Source of the DNA: Gammaproteobacteria bacterium
GTDB lineage: Bacteria > Pseudomonadota > Gammaproteobacteria > Pseudomonadales > Azotimanducaceae
Direction: 5' to 3'
Length of the DNA: 60,746 nucleotides
Assembly (NCBI GenBank): GCA_026709365.1
Contig: JAPOTD010000044.1
Location: 1-60,746, forward strand
Below, piece after piece: positions 8,548-17,393 of this stretch. Below the pieces are notes generated by a model that saw only the letters and a program-made list of their open reading frames with translations, was not told the DNA's origin and ran no database searches. The translations under genes were made by a program, and so were the position numbers. How positions within the stretch are numbered: the first letter of the stretch is position 1; each line of letters starts with the position of its first letter.

Positions 8548-9072
8548 CTACAGATATCGCCGGGCCTCGGTAGCGGCCAGTTGCTTGGTGTAGCGAATCA
8601 CCTGCGACTCCGTCCTCCACCGGCCTTGCCGCGCCACCGTCTGGGCGGGCGCTCCGTTGCGGGTCATGCGCATGGCCATGCCGACGCGGCCCGAATGCCC
8701 GGTGTAGCCCTCGCCAAGCCCCGCCGCCTTGGCCGTGGCGGCGATTCGGTTGCGGATGGTTTGGGGGGCGGGGGGCTGCTGGCCGCGCACGGCGAACATG
8801 GGCGCGTCATCCGTTGGCCATCCCGGCAGGCGGCGCAAACGCCCCGCGTCATCGCAAGCCGCCTGCGTAACGAACGTCAACGCGGCCTCGGAGCGCCGCA
8901 AGCCCGCATCCGCCATCACGGATGCCAGCGCCAAGTCGAACGCGGCCCAAGCGGTTCGGTAGGCTCGGCTTGTGTTGGGCGAAAGGGACGCCTTAAGTGC
9001 GCCGGCAAGCCGGTTCGTGACGGCTTGGGGCATTGCGGCTTGGGGTTGCGCGAGCGCGGCTTGAGGGTTCAT
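8548..9072 (-). pseudogene. Tyrosine recombinase (integrase), internally deleted
   Basis: The 174-residue reading frame keeps both ends of a phage-type integrase but lacks the middle. The N-terminal core-binding signature LSPNTSRAYRTAWAAF (about 31-46) runs directly into the catalytic half: ADAGLRRSEAAL with the first Arg, GYTGHSGRVGMAMRM with the His-x-x-Arg box, and RQGRW plus VIRYT with the nucleophile Tyr. Intact relatives have over 100 residues between these parts, so the gene has an in-frame deletion and is probably inactive. It points toward the tRNA-Ser gene, the normal arrangement for an element integrated at a tRNA end. Confidence 0.8.
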
Positions 9073-9392
9073 TCGGCGGCCTTCGAAAGCATGTTAACGG
9101 CAACTATCGCAAATTACTTTGGAGCGCAAATGCCGTGTTTTTGTCGGGTTCCCTTTGGACTCTCAGCGCCCCGACGGGGCTTGGGAACGGCTTGCCCGTG
9201 ACGCACTCAGGGATGCGGTAGGCCAGCCCCTGGAATCTCGGAGCGGTGGCGTTCGGCGGACGGGAAGGGTAGGCTTGGCGCAGGGCGGTGGGTTGCTGCC
9301 GTCGCCTAGCCACACGAACTCAGGCGCTCTGAGAGTGTGGCCCTCGGCAGGGAATCGGGGGATAGACCCGAAAGCCCTACCGGAGGCATGGC
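9073..9392. other. Non-coding remainder of the integrated element
   Basis: I see no convincing gene in these 320 bases. Open frames on both strands lack ribosome binding sites and read as low-complexity. A short CCCC/GGGG hairpin lies near 9169-9178. I searched for a second copy of the tRNA 3' end as the other attachment site and did not find it here. Confidence 0.5.
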
Positions 9393-9923
9393 ATGATGCT
9401 TTGCAACCACCAGCCCATTATGGGCAGTGCCATGCGCGAGCACAAGTCCAGTACCTGAGCGTGCTGGCCAGTGAGTTCGAGCGGCTGGATGTCGCTGACG
9501 GGCAGCGCGTTCGCGCGCACGGCCAAGAGTCAACGCCCGTGTACGAGGATCGCATGGGTCCGTCAAGGGTCCATTTCGGCGGCAGCAACAATGGCGGGGA
9601 GGAGCTTCGCACTTATTCGAGATGGGATGCGCGAGATGGCGGATGGGATTCGAGCGGCCGCGCAAGCCGATGTGCTGCGCACTGGCGAAATCATGGCGAA
9701 CCCCAACAACTATCCGGAGTTGTTCGAAGCCTATGAGGATGCGCGAACCATGGAGGTTTACCCGTCGGGCAGCGGCGAGGACGATCAAATGGCAATTGAG
9801 AGCGTTCGCAAAAGAACATCGGGGCCCGTCCTTGAGGTCAATGAAATGGCCATGGTTGATTTGGAGAATGTCCAAAACGACGCCAACGCGGTGCTCCGCC
9901 GACTGGGCCGCATCCTGCGGTGA
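9393..9923 (+). pseudogene. Degraded hypothetical gene of the integrated element
   Basis: Coding-like sequence is spread over three frames. One frame near 9428 reads MREHKSST and stops. The next frame carries VLASEFERLDVADGQRV onward. A third frame from about 9591 carries RDGMREMADGIRAAAQADV and MANPNNYPELFEAYEDA and ends at 9923. The pieces join into one plausible acidic protein if two frameshifts are allowed. No domain is recognised. A short intact gene at 9591-9923 is an alternative, but it has no clear ribosome binding site. Confidence 0.35.
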
Positions 9924-9944
9924 GACGCAAGCCAAGGAGGCGCA

Positions 9945-10493
9945 ATGAAGCACTTGGCACGCAATGAACTCGAGGCGGGCCTCGCCCACGTTCGGGCATC
10001 GCCAAGCGATGGCGGCCTCCTTGAGATGCTCGTGCGTCGGCCCCGCACCGACGAGCGGGAGGTTCTCGAAGTCGGCACGCTCGACGTGGAGGCGGGACTG
10101 GTGGGCGACAAGTGGCGCAACAGCGGCCGGGGCAAGGATTCAGCCGAGCACTTGGACATGCAGCTCACCCTGATGAACGCCAGGGTCGCTGCGTTGGTGG
10201 CCGGCAGCCGGGAGCGCTGGCCCTTGGCCGGCGACCAGCTTTACGTCGATCTTGATCTCAGCCACGATAACCTGCCGCCGGGCACGCGCCTGACCGTCGG
10301 CGAAGCCGTGGTCGAGGTGACCGCCCTCCCCCACACCGGCTGCCGGAAGTTCTCCGCCCGGTTCGGGGCGGACGCCATTCGGTTCGTCAACTCCAAGCAG
10401 GGGCGGCGGCTCAACCTGCGCGGCATCAACGCGAGGGTAGTCGAGTCAGGCATCATCCGCGTTGGCGACATCGCCCGGAAAAGCCAGCCATAG
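9945..10493 (+). CDS. MOSC domain protein
   Basis: A 182-residue stand-alone MOSC (molybdenum cofactor sulfurase C-terminal) protein. Proteins of this fold bind Moco or carry sulfur with a conserved Cys. The family pattern is clear: AGLVGDKWRNSG, GDQLYVDLDLS, ALPHTGCRKFSARFG with the likely active Cys, and RRLNLRGINARVVESG. The ATG at 9945 has AAGGAGG 4 bases upstream. It lies close to a Moco enzyme and moaA but in its own transcription unit. Its substrate is unknown; some relatives act in metal-sulfur transfer or drug N-reduction. Confidence 0.88.
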   Translation: MKHLARNELEAGLAHVRASPSDGGLLEMLVRRPRTDEREVLEVGTLDVEAGLVGDKWRNSGRGKDSAEHLDMQLTLMNARVAALVAGSRERWPLAGDQLYVDLDLSHDNLPPGTRLTVGEAVVEVTALPHTGCRKFSARFGADAIRFVNSKQGRRLNLRGINARVVESGIIRVGDIARKSQP

Positions 10494-10573
10494 ACCACCC
10501 GCTGTTGGGCAAGGCGGTCCGCGCAGCCCGTCAAGGATGCCCGCGAACGGATGCAGTTGGGCAAGTGGACCGG

Positions 10574-11050
10574 TCAGCGGGATTCATCAACGGCGCAGGC
10601 GCCGCACACTCCCTTGATTTCGACGACGGCGTCATCCGGCCGGAACCCGTGCTGGTCGGCAATCTGGGACAGCAGCGTCGCAAACCCCCTCGACTCGACC
10701 TCATCCACGTGGCCGCAGGCCGAGCACAGCAGGAACTGGCTTTCATGGGGATGGTCCGGATGGTCACAGGGCAGGTAGGTTTGGGCGGACTGCAGCCGAT
10801 GCACGAGGCCGTTGCGCATGAGGAAGTCCAAGTGCCGGTAAACGCTCAGCGGGGCGATCTTGCGCCCTTGGCGCCGTTCCAGCAACGCGATGAGTTCGTA
10901 GGCGGAAACCGGCCGACCGCAGGCCAGCATCTCCGCATAGGCCGCTGATCGGGCCGGCGTCAACCGCTCGCCCCTCTCCGCGCAACGCACTTCGGCAAGC
11001 CTCCGCCACTTCTGCGCAAGCGGTGCTGAAATTGCCGACTGTCTAGCCAA
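10574..11050 (-). CDS. zur: Fur-family regulator, probably zinc uptake regulator Zur
   Basis: DNA-binding repressor of the Fur superfamily. It has the N-terminal winged helix (RLTPARSAAYAEML, then LSVYRHLDFLMRNGLVHRL), then the metal region CDHPDHPHES, LCSACGHVDEVES and a C-terminal CGAC. The two Cys-x-x-Cys pairs for structural zinc and the spacing fit Zur. I prefer the TTG start at 11050 because GGGGGAG lies about 7 bases upstream and the DNA-binding region then begins at the usual distance; a TTG at 11098 overlapping the MerC stop is the alternative. It follows the MerC gene in an operon. Confidence 0.85.
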   Translation of the reverse strand: MARQSAISAPLAQKWRRLAEVRCAERGERLTPARSAAYAEMLACGRPVSAYELIALLERRQGRKIAPLSVYRHLDFLMRNGLVHRLQSAQTYLPCDHPDHPHESQFLLCSACGHVDEVESRGFATLLSQIADQHGFRPDDAVVEIKGVCGACAVDESR

Positions 11051-11094
11051 ATCCAGACTCCCCCGGGAACCGGCGACTACCCCGCTGGCAACGC

Positions 11095-11535
11095 TCAAGC
11101 TTCATCAGCTTCAACCAAGCGGACGTGAAGCCCAAGCCTACTCCGTTGCCGCATCCAGTGCCATAAGTGCGCAGAGCACAGCAGTGCGCCGCCGACAACC
11201 GTGATCCGCTCCTCATAGGCCGACACGGCCTCAACAAACGCTGCCAGCAACAGCAAACCGAGGCCGGTCAACGCCGCACCGACGAAGAGCAGGTTGCCCT
11301 CCTCGGACAGCGTCTTCCAAATCACCCGCAAGCTCAACGGAACGGCGGCAACGGCCAAGATGCGATGCGTCAGCTCGCTTTCGGCTGCCTGGACAGCCAG
11401 CGGCATCAGCGTGACCAGCAGAGGCAGGGCTAGGCAGTGCAGCAGGCACAGCATCGAGAGTCCCGCCGCGTAGAGATCAAGGCGGGCAGTCCTGTGCCCG
11501 TCAGGAGAGCACAGTGGAACGCTGGATGGATTCAT
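11095..11535 (-). CDS. MerC-domain inner membrane protein
   Basis: Small membrane protein of the MerC family (about 146 residues from the ATG at 11535). It carries the CLLHC motif in the first membrane segment (AGLSMLCLLHCLALPLL) and three further hydrophobic helices. MerC proteins move mercury or, in many genomes without a mer operon, are of unknown metal role. It sits directly upstream of the zur-like gene, so a zinc-linked function is plausible. The frame stays open to 11589, but the extra residues are unlike the family. Confidence 0.8.
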   Translation of the reverse strand: MNPSSVPLCSPDGHRTARLDLYAAGLSMLCLLHCLALPLLVTLMPLAVQAAESELTHRILAVAAVPLSLRVIWKTLSEEGNLLFVGAALTGLGLLLLAAFVEAVSAYEERITVVGGALLCSAHLWHWMRQRSRLGLHVRLVEADEA

Positions 11536-11611
11536 GGAATTCGAACGGTCCGGGAGAGCAGCCCTTGAGCCACGCCTTTTGGGCCGCATTCTCCCGCTGA
11601 AAGACGGATAC

Positions 11612-11619
11612 GTTATAAC
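11612..11619. promoter_or_regulatory. Candidate Zur operator core
   Basis: The palindrome GTTATAAC lies about 77 bases upstream of the MerC start in the gap shared with the FAD monooxygenase. Known gammaproteobacterial Zur boxes are built from GTTATA/TATAAC half-sites, so autoregulation of the MerC-zur operon is possible. The same 8-mer also occurs upstream of cysB (near 38250), which lowers its specificity. Confidence 0.3.
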
Positions 11620-11831
11620 TTACTCGGAGTCCGCCTGCAATCTGGCCGTTGCATCTCATCTGGCGGTTGCAAGGGTGCTGCCAGGATGTTCCCGGCAAAG
11701 GTGCCCGGTACGCTCCTAAGGCGGGGCACTTGGGCTGGCCTTCGCGCGGAGCGAGCGCGGCGACGCGGCGCGCCAGTCCCCACATATAATCCCGCTTCCT
11801 TTTGCGGACAAGGACGTTAGGAACGCTGGCC

Positions 11832-13427
11832 ATGATCAACGTGCCGGCATGCATTGTCGGATGCGGCCCCATCGGGCTTGCGGGCGCCCTGCTGCTCTCC
11901 AGATTCGGCATCGACACCCTGCTCATCGAGAGGCGCAGCGCGGTCAACACCCATCCCCGCTCCAGGTTCGTGGACACCAACACCATGGAACTCATGCGGT
12001 TTCTGGGCTTGGAGAAGGCGATCGAGGAAACCGGGCTGGGGCCGGACTGGACGGCTTGCAACCGCTGGTTGAACGCGCTGACGGGGGACCAGATCGCGGC
12101 GATTCCCTGCCCTACCTTCCATACGGTGCCGCGAAGCACCAGCCCCACAATGCCGGTCATGACCTGCCAAGACTACGTGGAGAACGTGCTGCTGGACGAA
12201 ATCCGCTGCGATGCCCGCATCGAACTGCGCTACCGAACCGAAGCCGTCGAAATCAACCAGGATGAGCAGGGCGTCACGGTGGAAATCCGGGATCTGGTCT
12301 CCGGCGAGCGGAGCACCGTCCGCGCCGACTACCTGCTGGGCACCGACGGCCCGCACAGCTTCGTGCGCAAGGCCATCGGCAGCGCGCTGGAGGCGGCGCC
12401 ACTGAACAACTACTCCCAGGACGTGATCTTCGACGCCGACCTGTCCGAGCACGTCAAAGGACGCAAGGCAGCCCTGCTGTACAACGCAACGCCCAGCGGC
12501 GTGCTGGTGTTTCAGCCGTTGAACGGCATCACCCGGTGGCGATGCCAGATTTTCAAGGCGGACGGGGAGCCATTGCCGGAAGCGGAGACTATTGGCCGCA
12601 TAAGGGAAGCGATAGGCGACAGCGAGGTGCCCTTGCGCATCACCAGCACCGGCATCTGGCGGCCGACGCCAGGCTGCGTGGACCGCCTCAGCAAGGGCCG
12701 GGTGTTTCTGGCCGGGGACGCAGCGCACGTTGCGGTGCCCACCGGCGGCATGGGCAACAACATCGGCTTTGCCGGAATCCGCAATCTCGCTTGGAAGATG
12801 GCCTATGTGCTGAAGGGCGTAGCCCCCGCTTGGGTTCTCGACACCTATCAAGCGGAACACCGGCCGCTCGCCTTGGAACGCATCGCCACCGGGGTCGAGA
12901 CGACGGCGTTCATGCGCAAGATCTTCACTGCCCACTATGCCGGAAAGGATCCATCGGAGGGGGTGCGCGAAACCCGGCAGTACGGCGACTACGACGGGGT
13001 GCTGCTCGGCTTCGAGCTGAAGTCGCCGCTGATCGCCAAGAACGCGGAACCGCCGCCGGCCGTGGAGAATCCCACCATGGACTTCGTTCCGGCGTTGCGG
13101 GCGGGCCGCCGGGCTCCACACGTGTGGATCGGCGAACGGCAAGGCCAATCCATTCTCGACTGGTTCGGCACGCAGTACGTTCTGGTCGGCGGCGCTGCCG
13201 TTGCGGCGCGACGTTGGCGCAACGCAGTCAGCCGGGTGGCGGACGGGGCTGGATTTCCGGTGCGCTGGGAGCGGCTGCCCGTGATGGAGGCGGCGCCCTA
13301 CCGTCCCGGAGGCTTGGCGCTGGTCCGCCCGGATGGGATCATTGCCGATTGCTGGAACGACGCGGACGTACGCGACGGCGACGTGGAGGCCCGCCTGCGC
13401 AGGCAGCTTCCGTTGCAGCCCGCCTGA
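11832..13427 (+). CDS. FAD-dependent aromatic monooxygenase (PHBH-fold)
   Basis: Flavoprotein hydroxylase of 531 residues, PheA/TfdB/MhpA-like, adding one oxygen atom to a phenolic ring with NAD(P)H. Motifs: FAD-binding CGPIGLAGALLLSRFGID near the N-terminus, DG-type motif LLGTDGPHSFVRKA mid-protein, and RVFLAGDAAHVAVPTGGMG with GNNIGFAGIRNLAWKMA. The ATG at 11832 has AGGA upstream; an earlier TTG adds only ten unlikely residues. It opens a plus-strand set with two amidohydrolases and a GST, suggesting the first step of an aromatic breakdown route. The substrate is not readable. Confidence 0.9.
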   Translation: MINVPACIVGCGPIGLAGALLLSRFGIDTLLIERRSAVNTHPRSRFVDTNTMELMRFLGLEKAIEETGLGPDWTACNRWLNALTGDQIAAIPCPTFHTVPRSTSPTMPVMTCQDYVENVLLDEIRCDARIELRYRTEAVEINQDEQGVTVEIRDLVSGERSTVRADYLLGTDGPHSFVRKAIGSALEAAPLNNYSQDVIFDADLSEHVKGRKAALLYNATPSGVLVFQPLNGITRWRCQIFKADGEPLPEAETIGRIREAIGDSEVPLRITSTGIWRPTPGCVDRLSKGRVFLAGDAAHVAVPTGGMGNNIGFAGIRNLAWKMAYVLKGVAPAWVLDTYQAEHRPLALERIATGVETTAFMRKIFTAHYAGKDPSEGVRETRQYGDYDGVLLGFELKSPLIAKNAEPPPAVENPTMDFVPALRAGRRAPHVWIGERQGQSILDWFGTQYVLVGGAAVAARRWRNAVSRVADGAGFPVRWERLPVMEAAPYRPGGLALVRPDGIIADCWNDADVRDGDVEARLRRQLPLQPA

Positions 13428-13489
13428 CCGGCGATCAGAGCCCGCCAGCCATTGATCCAATCCACCCACCTGCTCTTCGACCGCGATTG

Positions 13490-13586
13490 GGACCGTGCGG
13501 GTTCGGAAAGCATCGGAACCTGACCCACGCAACGGCAGCCCCGAGTTTCGCGCCAGCGAAACTCGACCATGCCGCCGCAGGCGGCA
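13490..13586 (+). repeat. Two-hairpin dispersed element, copy 1
   Basis: Hairpin A is CGAGTTTCGC/GCGAAACTCG with a 4-base loop (13542-13565); hairpin B is TGCCGCC/GGCGGCA (13570-13586). Upstream, 13490-13540 matches the conserved flank of the other copies in reverse orientation (GGTTCGGAAAGCATCGGAAC). It lies between two genes on the plus strand and ends 66 bases before the amidohydrolase start. Confidence 0.75.
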
Positions 13587-13652
13587 CGAGTGGCCCAATC
13601 CATCCGGCCCCGCTATGCTCACGCCCCGGACAACCGCTTGGAGGAGAACCGC

Positions 13653-14870
13653 GTGAGCCAAGACCCCTATCTGCTGATCACCGCCGACACCCACGCCGGG
13701 GGGAGCCACGCGCAGTACCGCGAGTATCTGGATCCCGGCTACCGGGGGCGGTTCGACGAGTGGCGCGGCGGCTACCGCAATCCCTCCCAGGAGCACTACG
13801 GCAGGAAGAAGATGCGCAACTGGGACTACGAGATCCGCACCCGCGACCAGAACAGCCAAGGCGTGGTCGGCGAGGTGGTGTTCCCGAACACCGTGCCGCC
13901 CTTCTACACCAAGAGCGTGGTCACCGCCCAGCCGCCCGCGCCGGACCGCTTTGAGCTGGCCCTAGCCGGCATCCGCGCCCACAACCGCTGGCTTAAGGAC
14001 TTCTGCGCGGAGGATCCCGACCGCCGCGCCGGCATCGGCCTGATCCTGCCGAACGACCTGGACGAAGCCGTCAAGGACATCGAGTTCATTGCCAAGGCGG
14101 GGCTGCGCGGCGGCGTGCTGCTGCCGCTCATCCCGCCCGACTGCACTTGGCTGAAGCCGCTCCACGACCCAGCCTGGGACAAGGTGCTGGCCGCCATTCA
14201 GGACCACGACCTGGTCATCAACCAGCACTCCGGCCAGGGTTCGCCGGACTACGGCGCCGGCCCCGTGCCGGAGGCGCTCTGGATTTCCGAAGTCACCTTC
14301 TACTGCCAAGCGGGATGGCGCCACCTGCTGATGAGCGGCGCCTACGAGAAGTTCCCCAAGCTCAAGTACATCCTCACCGAATCCGGCTGCGCCTGGGTGG
14401 GACCGGCGCTTGCGCAGCTCGACCGCATCCACATGGGCTTCAAGGCCGGCGCCATCGGCGAGATGGACTACGCCGGCATGGAATGGGTGCTGAAGGACCG
14501 CCCCAGCGAGTACGCGGCGCGCAATTGCCACTACGGCGCGAGCTTCCCCAGCAGCGCCGATCTGGAAGGCATCGATGCGGTCGGCGAGGACCGGGTGCTC
14601 TGGGGCAACGACTACCCCCACTTCGAGGGCACCTTCCCCTACAACCTGGAGTCGCTGCGCCTGACGTTCGGCGATCTGCCGGACGCGCGCCGCCGCAAGA
14701 TCCTCGGCCTGAACGCTGCCCGGCTCTACAACTTCGACGTGGACAAGCTTGCGCCCTTGGCCCAGGAATTCGGCCCGACGCCGGAGCAGGTGGAGACGCC
14801 GCTGCCCAAGGCGCAGATCCCCGCCGATTCGATGTGCTACCTGTTCACCAACGCGCTCTACGGAGCCTAG
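13653..14870 (+). CDS. Amidohydrolase-2 family protein (first of two)
   Basis: A 405-residue TIM-barrel metal-dependent hydrolase or decarboxylase of the ACMSD/amidohydrolase-2 type. Visible motifs are ITADTHAGG at the N-terminus, VINQHSGQGSPDYG mid-barrel with the metal His, and VLWGNDYPHFEGTFP with the metal Asp near the C-terminus. The GTG at 13653 has GGAGGAG upstream. Two bases separate its stop from the start of the next, related gene. Relatives act on ring-cleavage products or carboxylated aromatics, in line with the monooxygenase upstream; the exact reaction is unknown. Confidence 0.88.
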   Translation: MSQDPYLLITADTHAGGSHAQYREYLDPGYRGRFDEWRGGYRNPSQEHYGRKKMRNWDYEIRTRDQNSQGVVGEVVFPNTVPPFYTKSVVTAQPPAPDRFELALAGIRAHNRWLKDFCAEDPDRRAGIGLILPNDLDEAVKDIEFIAKAGLRGGVLLPLIPPDCTWLKPLHDPAWDKVLAAIQDHDLVINQHSGQGSPDYGAGPVPEALWISEVTFYCQAGWRHLLMSGAYEKFPKLKYILTESGCAWVGPALAQLDRIHMGFKAGAIGEMDYAGMEWVLKDRPSEYAARNCHYGASFPSSADLEGIDAVGEDRVLWGNDYPHFEGTFPYNLESLRLTFGDLPDARRRKILGLNAARLYNFDVDKLAPLAQEFGPTPEQVETPLPKAQIPADSMCYLFTNALYGA

Positions 14871-14872
14871 CC

Positions 14873-15730
14873 GTGGCCATGCCGAGCGGCATCGGCATCA
14901 TCGACACGATGATCGGGTTCCCGGCCGAGGACTTCAAGCAGTACGATTTCATCCGCGAGCAGTTGAAGGACGGCTCCAAGGACTTCGACTTCCCCGTGGA
15001 GTACATGTTCAAGCACGTCCCCAAGTCGCTGTACGGCGCTGCCGATCCCATCGCCGTCACGCTGCACGAGATGGACCGCTTCGGCGTTGAAGTCGGCGTG
15101 ATCGGCGTCGGCAACGAAGTGAGCCGCCAAGCCCTGAACGCCCATCCGGACCGCTTCGTCGGGCAGGGGTTCGTGGACCCGAATCGCGGCATGGACGGCA
15201 TTCGCGACATGGTGCGCGAGCACGAGGCGCTCGGGGTTGGTTCCTTCTCCGCCTTCAACGCAGGGTACAACCCGCAAGTCGGCATCGCCGACCCGCTGAT
15301 GTATCCCATCTACGCCAAGTGCGTGGAGCTCGCAGCACCCATCTTCGTCTGCGCCGGCGTGCCGGGGCCGCGCTTTCCCATGTGGCCGCAGGAGGTGCGC
15401 CTGATCGACCAAGTGATGTACGACTTTCCGGAACTGGTGTTGGTCACCCGCCACGGCTGCGAGCCCTGGGAGGACCTCGCGGTCAAGCTCATGCTCAAGT
15501 GGCCGAATCTCCACTACTCCACCACCGCGTTCGCCCCGAAGCACTATCCCCAAGCCATCATCGACTACGCCAACACCCGCGGCGCGGACAAGATCATCTA
15601 CGGCGGCTACTTCCCGATGGGCCTGTCCCTGGAGCGCATCATGGCCGACATGCCGAAACTGCCGCTCAAGGAAGACGTATGGCCAAAATTCCTGCGCGAG
15701 AACGCCAGAAAGGTCCTGAACCTCCGCTAG
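14873..15730 (+). CDS. Amidohydrolase-2 family protein (second), lacking the N-terminal HxH
   Basis: A 285-residue protein with the amidohydrolase-2 fold. It starts with IIDTMIGFPAEDF, where active relatives have an Asp-x-His-x-His metal site, and reads VLVTRHGCEPWEDL in the middle. The metal His pair of strand 1 is therefore missing. The GTG at 14873 has GGAG 7 bases upstream; ATG 14879 is a close alternative. Tight coupling to the larger amidohydrolase suggests the two products act together, perhaps as a mixed complex with one catalytic and one degenerate subunit. Confidence 0.82.
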   Translation: MAMPSGIGIIDTMIGFPAEDFKQYDFIREQLKDGSKDFDFPVEYMFKHVPKSLYGAADPIAVTLHEMDRFGVEVGVIGVGNEVSRQALNAHPDRFVGQGFVDPNRGMDGIRDMVREHEALGVGSFSAFNAGYNPQVGIADPLMYPIYAKCVELAAPIFVCAGVPGPRFPMWPQEVRLIDQVMYDFPELVLVTRHGCEPWEDLAVKLMLKWPNLHYSTTAFAPKHYPQAIIDYANTRGADKIIYGGYFPMGLSLERIMADMPKLPLKEDVWPKFLRENARKVLNLR

Positions 15731-15789
15731 CGGACAAGCTTTCCCGGATCACTCAACGCAAAACGCCAACCACGACAAGGAGCGCACCC

Positions 15790-16398
15790 ATGCTGACCCT
15801 GCACTTCGCCCCCAACTCCCGCGCCGGACGCATCGTCTGGCTGCTTGAGGAGCTGGGCCTCGACTACGAACTCAACCGCATGGACTTCCATCCCAAGGAC
15901 TTGAAGTCCAGCGAGCACCGCTCCCGGCATCCCCTGGGCCGCGTGCCGGTGCTGGATGACGGCGACGTGCGCATCTACGAGTCCGGCGCCATCGTCGAGT
16001 ACGTCGTCGCCCGGCACACGGACGGCGCCCTGAAGCCACCCGTCAATTCGCCGCTGTTCCCCGCCTACCTGCAGTGGTTCCACTACTGCGAGGGCATGGT
16101 GATGCCGCCGGTCAACACCATCGTGGTGCAGACCATCCTGCTGCCCCCGGAGCGCCGCAACGAGGAGGCCTTGGGGCAGGCCCAGCGTCTGCTGACCAAG
16201 GCGCTGGCGCCGGTCGATGAGCAGCTTGAGGGCAAGGACTACCTGATCGGCGGCTTCTCCGCCGCTGACGTCATGCTCGGCCACGCCTGCTTCATGAGCC
16301 GCCGCCTGGGCTGCGTCACCGACGAGATGGCCCACTTGCAGGCCTACATCGATCGCGTCGAGCAACGGCCAGCCTTTCAGAAGGCGATGGGTTCGTAG
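15790..16398 (+). CDS. Glutathione S-transferase family protein
   Basis: Cytosolic GST of 202 residues. The thioredoxin-like N-terminal domain reads LTLHFAPNSRAGRIVWLLEE, then RVPVLDDGDVRIYESGAIVEY with the conserved Pro and Glu-Ser that bind glutathione. The helical C-terminal domain includes YLIGGFSAADVMLGH. The ATG at 15790 has AAGGAG at the right distance. Last gene of the catabolic set; bacterial GSTs in such clusters often isomerise or dehalogenate ring-cleavage products. Confidence 0.92.
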   Translation: MLTLHFAPNSRAGRIVWLLEELGLDYELNRMDFHPKDLKSSEHRSRHPLGRVPVLDDGDVRIYESGAIVEYVVARHTDGALKPPVNSPLFPAYLQWFHYCEGMVMPPVNTIVVQTILLPPERRNEEALGQAQRLLTKALAPVDEQLEGKDYLIGGFSAADVMLGHACFMSRRLGCVTDEMAHLQAYIDRVEQRPAFQKAMGS

Positions 16399-16399
16399 C

Positions 16400-16795
16400 T
16401 CAGGGACTCAGCCGGTAGGTCACCCGCGCCGCCGCCACCTCCTCACCGTCGGCACTGCGCACGCAGACGTCGCCCACGCAGACGGAACCGCCGCGGCGGC
16501 GCACCTTGGCTTCGGCAATCAGGTCCGTTTCCGCCGCCAGCTTGAGGAAGTGGACCGTGAAGTCCACCGTGGCGCCCCAAGCGCCTTGGGTTAGCGCGGG
16601 ATGGGACCAGAAGGCCGCGGTGGCGGCGATGTCGATCAGGGCGCTGATGGCACCGCCGTGAATGCGGCCCACGCCCAGCGCTTCTCGGTACGGCAGTCGA
16701 ACGGTAGCCTGATCCTCGGCGCTGTGCGTCAATTCCACGCCCAGCAGGCCCGAGAAGCCGTCGTTGACGACGGCCTGCGCATGGTCGAAGGCCAA
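16400..16795 (-). CDS. PaaI-type hotdog thioesterase
   Basis: Single hotdog-fold thioesterase of about 131 residues hydrolysing acyl- or aryl-CoA. Motifs are GVGRIHGGAISALIDIAATAA, with the conserved His-Gly-Gly and catalytic Asp, and a VDFTVHFLK strand. I chose the TTG at 16795 because GGAG lies 8 bases upstream; a TTG at 16822 is also open. It slightly overlaps or abuts ppiB, so the two are probably co-transcribed. Confidence 0.88.
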   Translation of the reverse strand: MAFDHAQAVVNDGFSGLLGVELTHSAEDQATVRLPYREALGVGRIHGGAISALIDIAATAAFWSHPALTQGAWGATVDFTVHFLKLAAETDLIAEAKVRRRGGSVCVGDVCVRSADGEEVAAARVTYRLSP

Positions 16796-16797
16796 CG

Positions 16798-17301
16798 TCA
16801 GCGCTCCAAGGCCGCGTTCCAAGCCGCAACGCGATCCTCAAAGGCGTCGAGCAGCGGGGCGACTTCGCCCAAAACCTTGATGCCGCTGATCGAGTCGCCT
16901 TGCTGGATGCCGTCCACCACCGCCTGGTCCTCGCCGTCCAGCACCTCGCCGAAGATCGTGTGGGCGTCGTCCAGCCAAGCGGTCGGCACATGGGTGATGA
17001 AGAACTGCGAGCCGTTGGTGCCGGGCCCGGCATTGGCCATCGACAACCGTCCGGGGCGGTCATGGCGCAACTCATCGCTGAACTCGTCCTCGAACTGATA
17101 GCCGGGGCCGCCCCCGCCCGACCCCTTTGGACAGCCGCCTTGGATCATGAACCGTTCAATCACGCGATGGAAATTGAGCCCGTCGTAAAAGCCCCGGCGG
17201 CTGAGGTTGACGAAATTGGCGACCGTCACCGGCGCCTGTTCGGGAAACAGCCGCAGTCGGATGGCGCCCTTGCTGGTGGTGATGGTGGCTTGAATGGACA
17301 T
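16798..17301 (-). CDS. ppiB: Peptidyl-prolyl cis-trans isomerase, cyclophilin type
   Basis: Cytoplasmic cyclophilin of 167 residues that accelerates proline isomerisation. Signature motifs are [36 protein letters not shown] and [10 protein letters not shown]. No signal peptide, so PpiB rather than PpiA. The ATG at 17301 has GGGAGGAG upstream. The frame runs open through the repeat array to 17739, but that extension is repeat sequence, not protein. The gene lies downstream of three copies of the dispersed hairpin element. Confidence 0.95.
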   Translation of the reverse strand: MSIQATITTSKGAIRLRLFPEQAPVTVANFVNLSRRGFYDGLNFHRVIERFMIQGGCPKGSGGGGPGYQFEDEFSDELRHDRPGRLSMANAGPGTNGSQFFITHVPTAWLDDAHTIFGEVLDGEDQAVVDGIQQGDSISGIKVLGEVAPLLDAFEDRVAAWNAALER

Positions 17302-17393
17302 AGGCGCTCCTCCCGGCTCGTCAGGTTGTGGGTATGAGGTGGGAAAGTGGAAAGGCGCCATCCTGCCTCTTTGGCTAGGAAATTGCGAGCAGA

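Noticed and set aside
9073-9944. Second attachment site (copy of the tRNA-Ser 3' end)
   Set aside because: No match to the last 20 bases of the tRNA gene was seen up to the MOSC gene.
11817-13859. 680-codon open frame on the minus strand
   Set aside because: Antisense to the FAD monooxygenase and first amidohydrolase, which have clear family motifs; no recognisable domain in the shadow.
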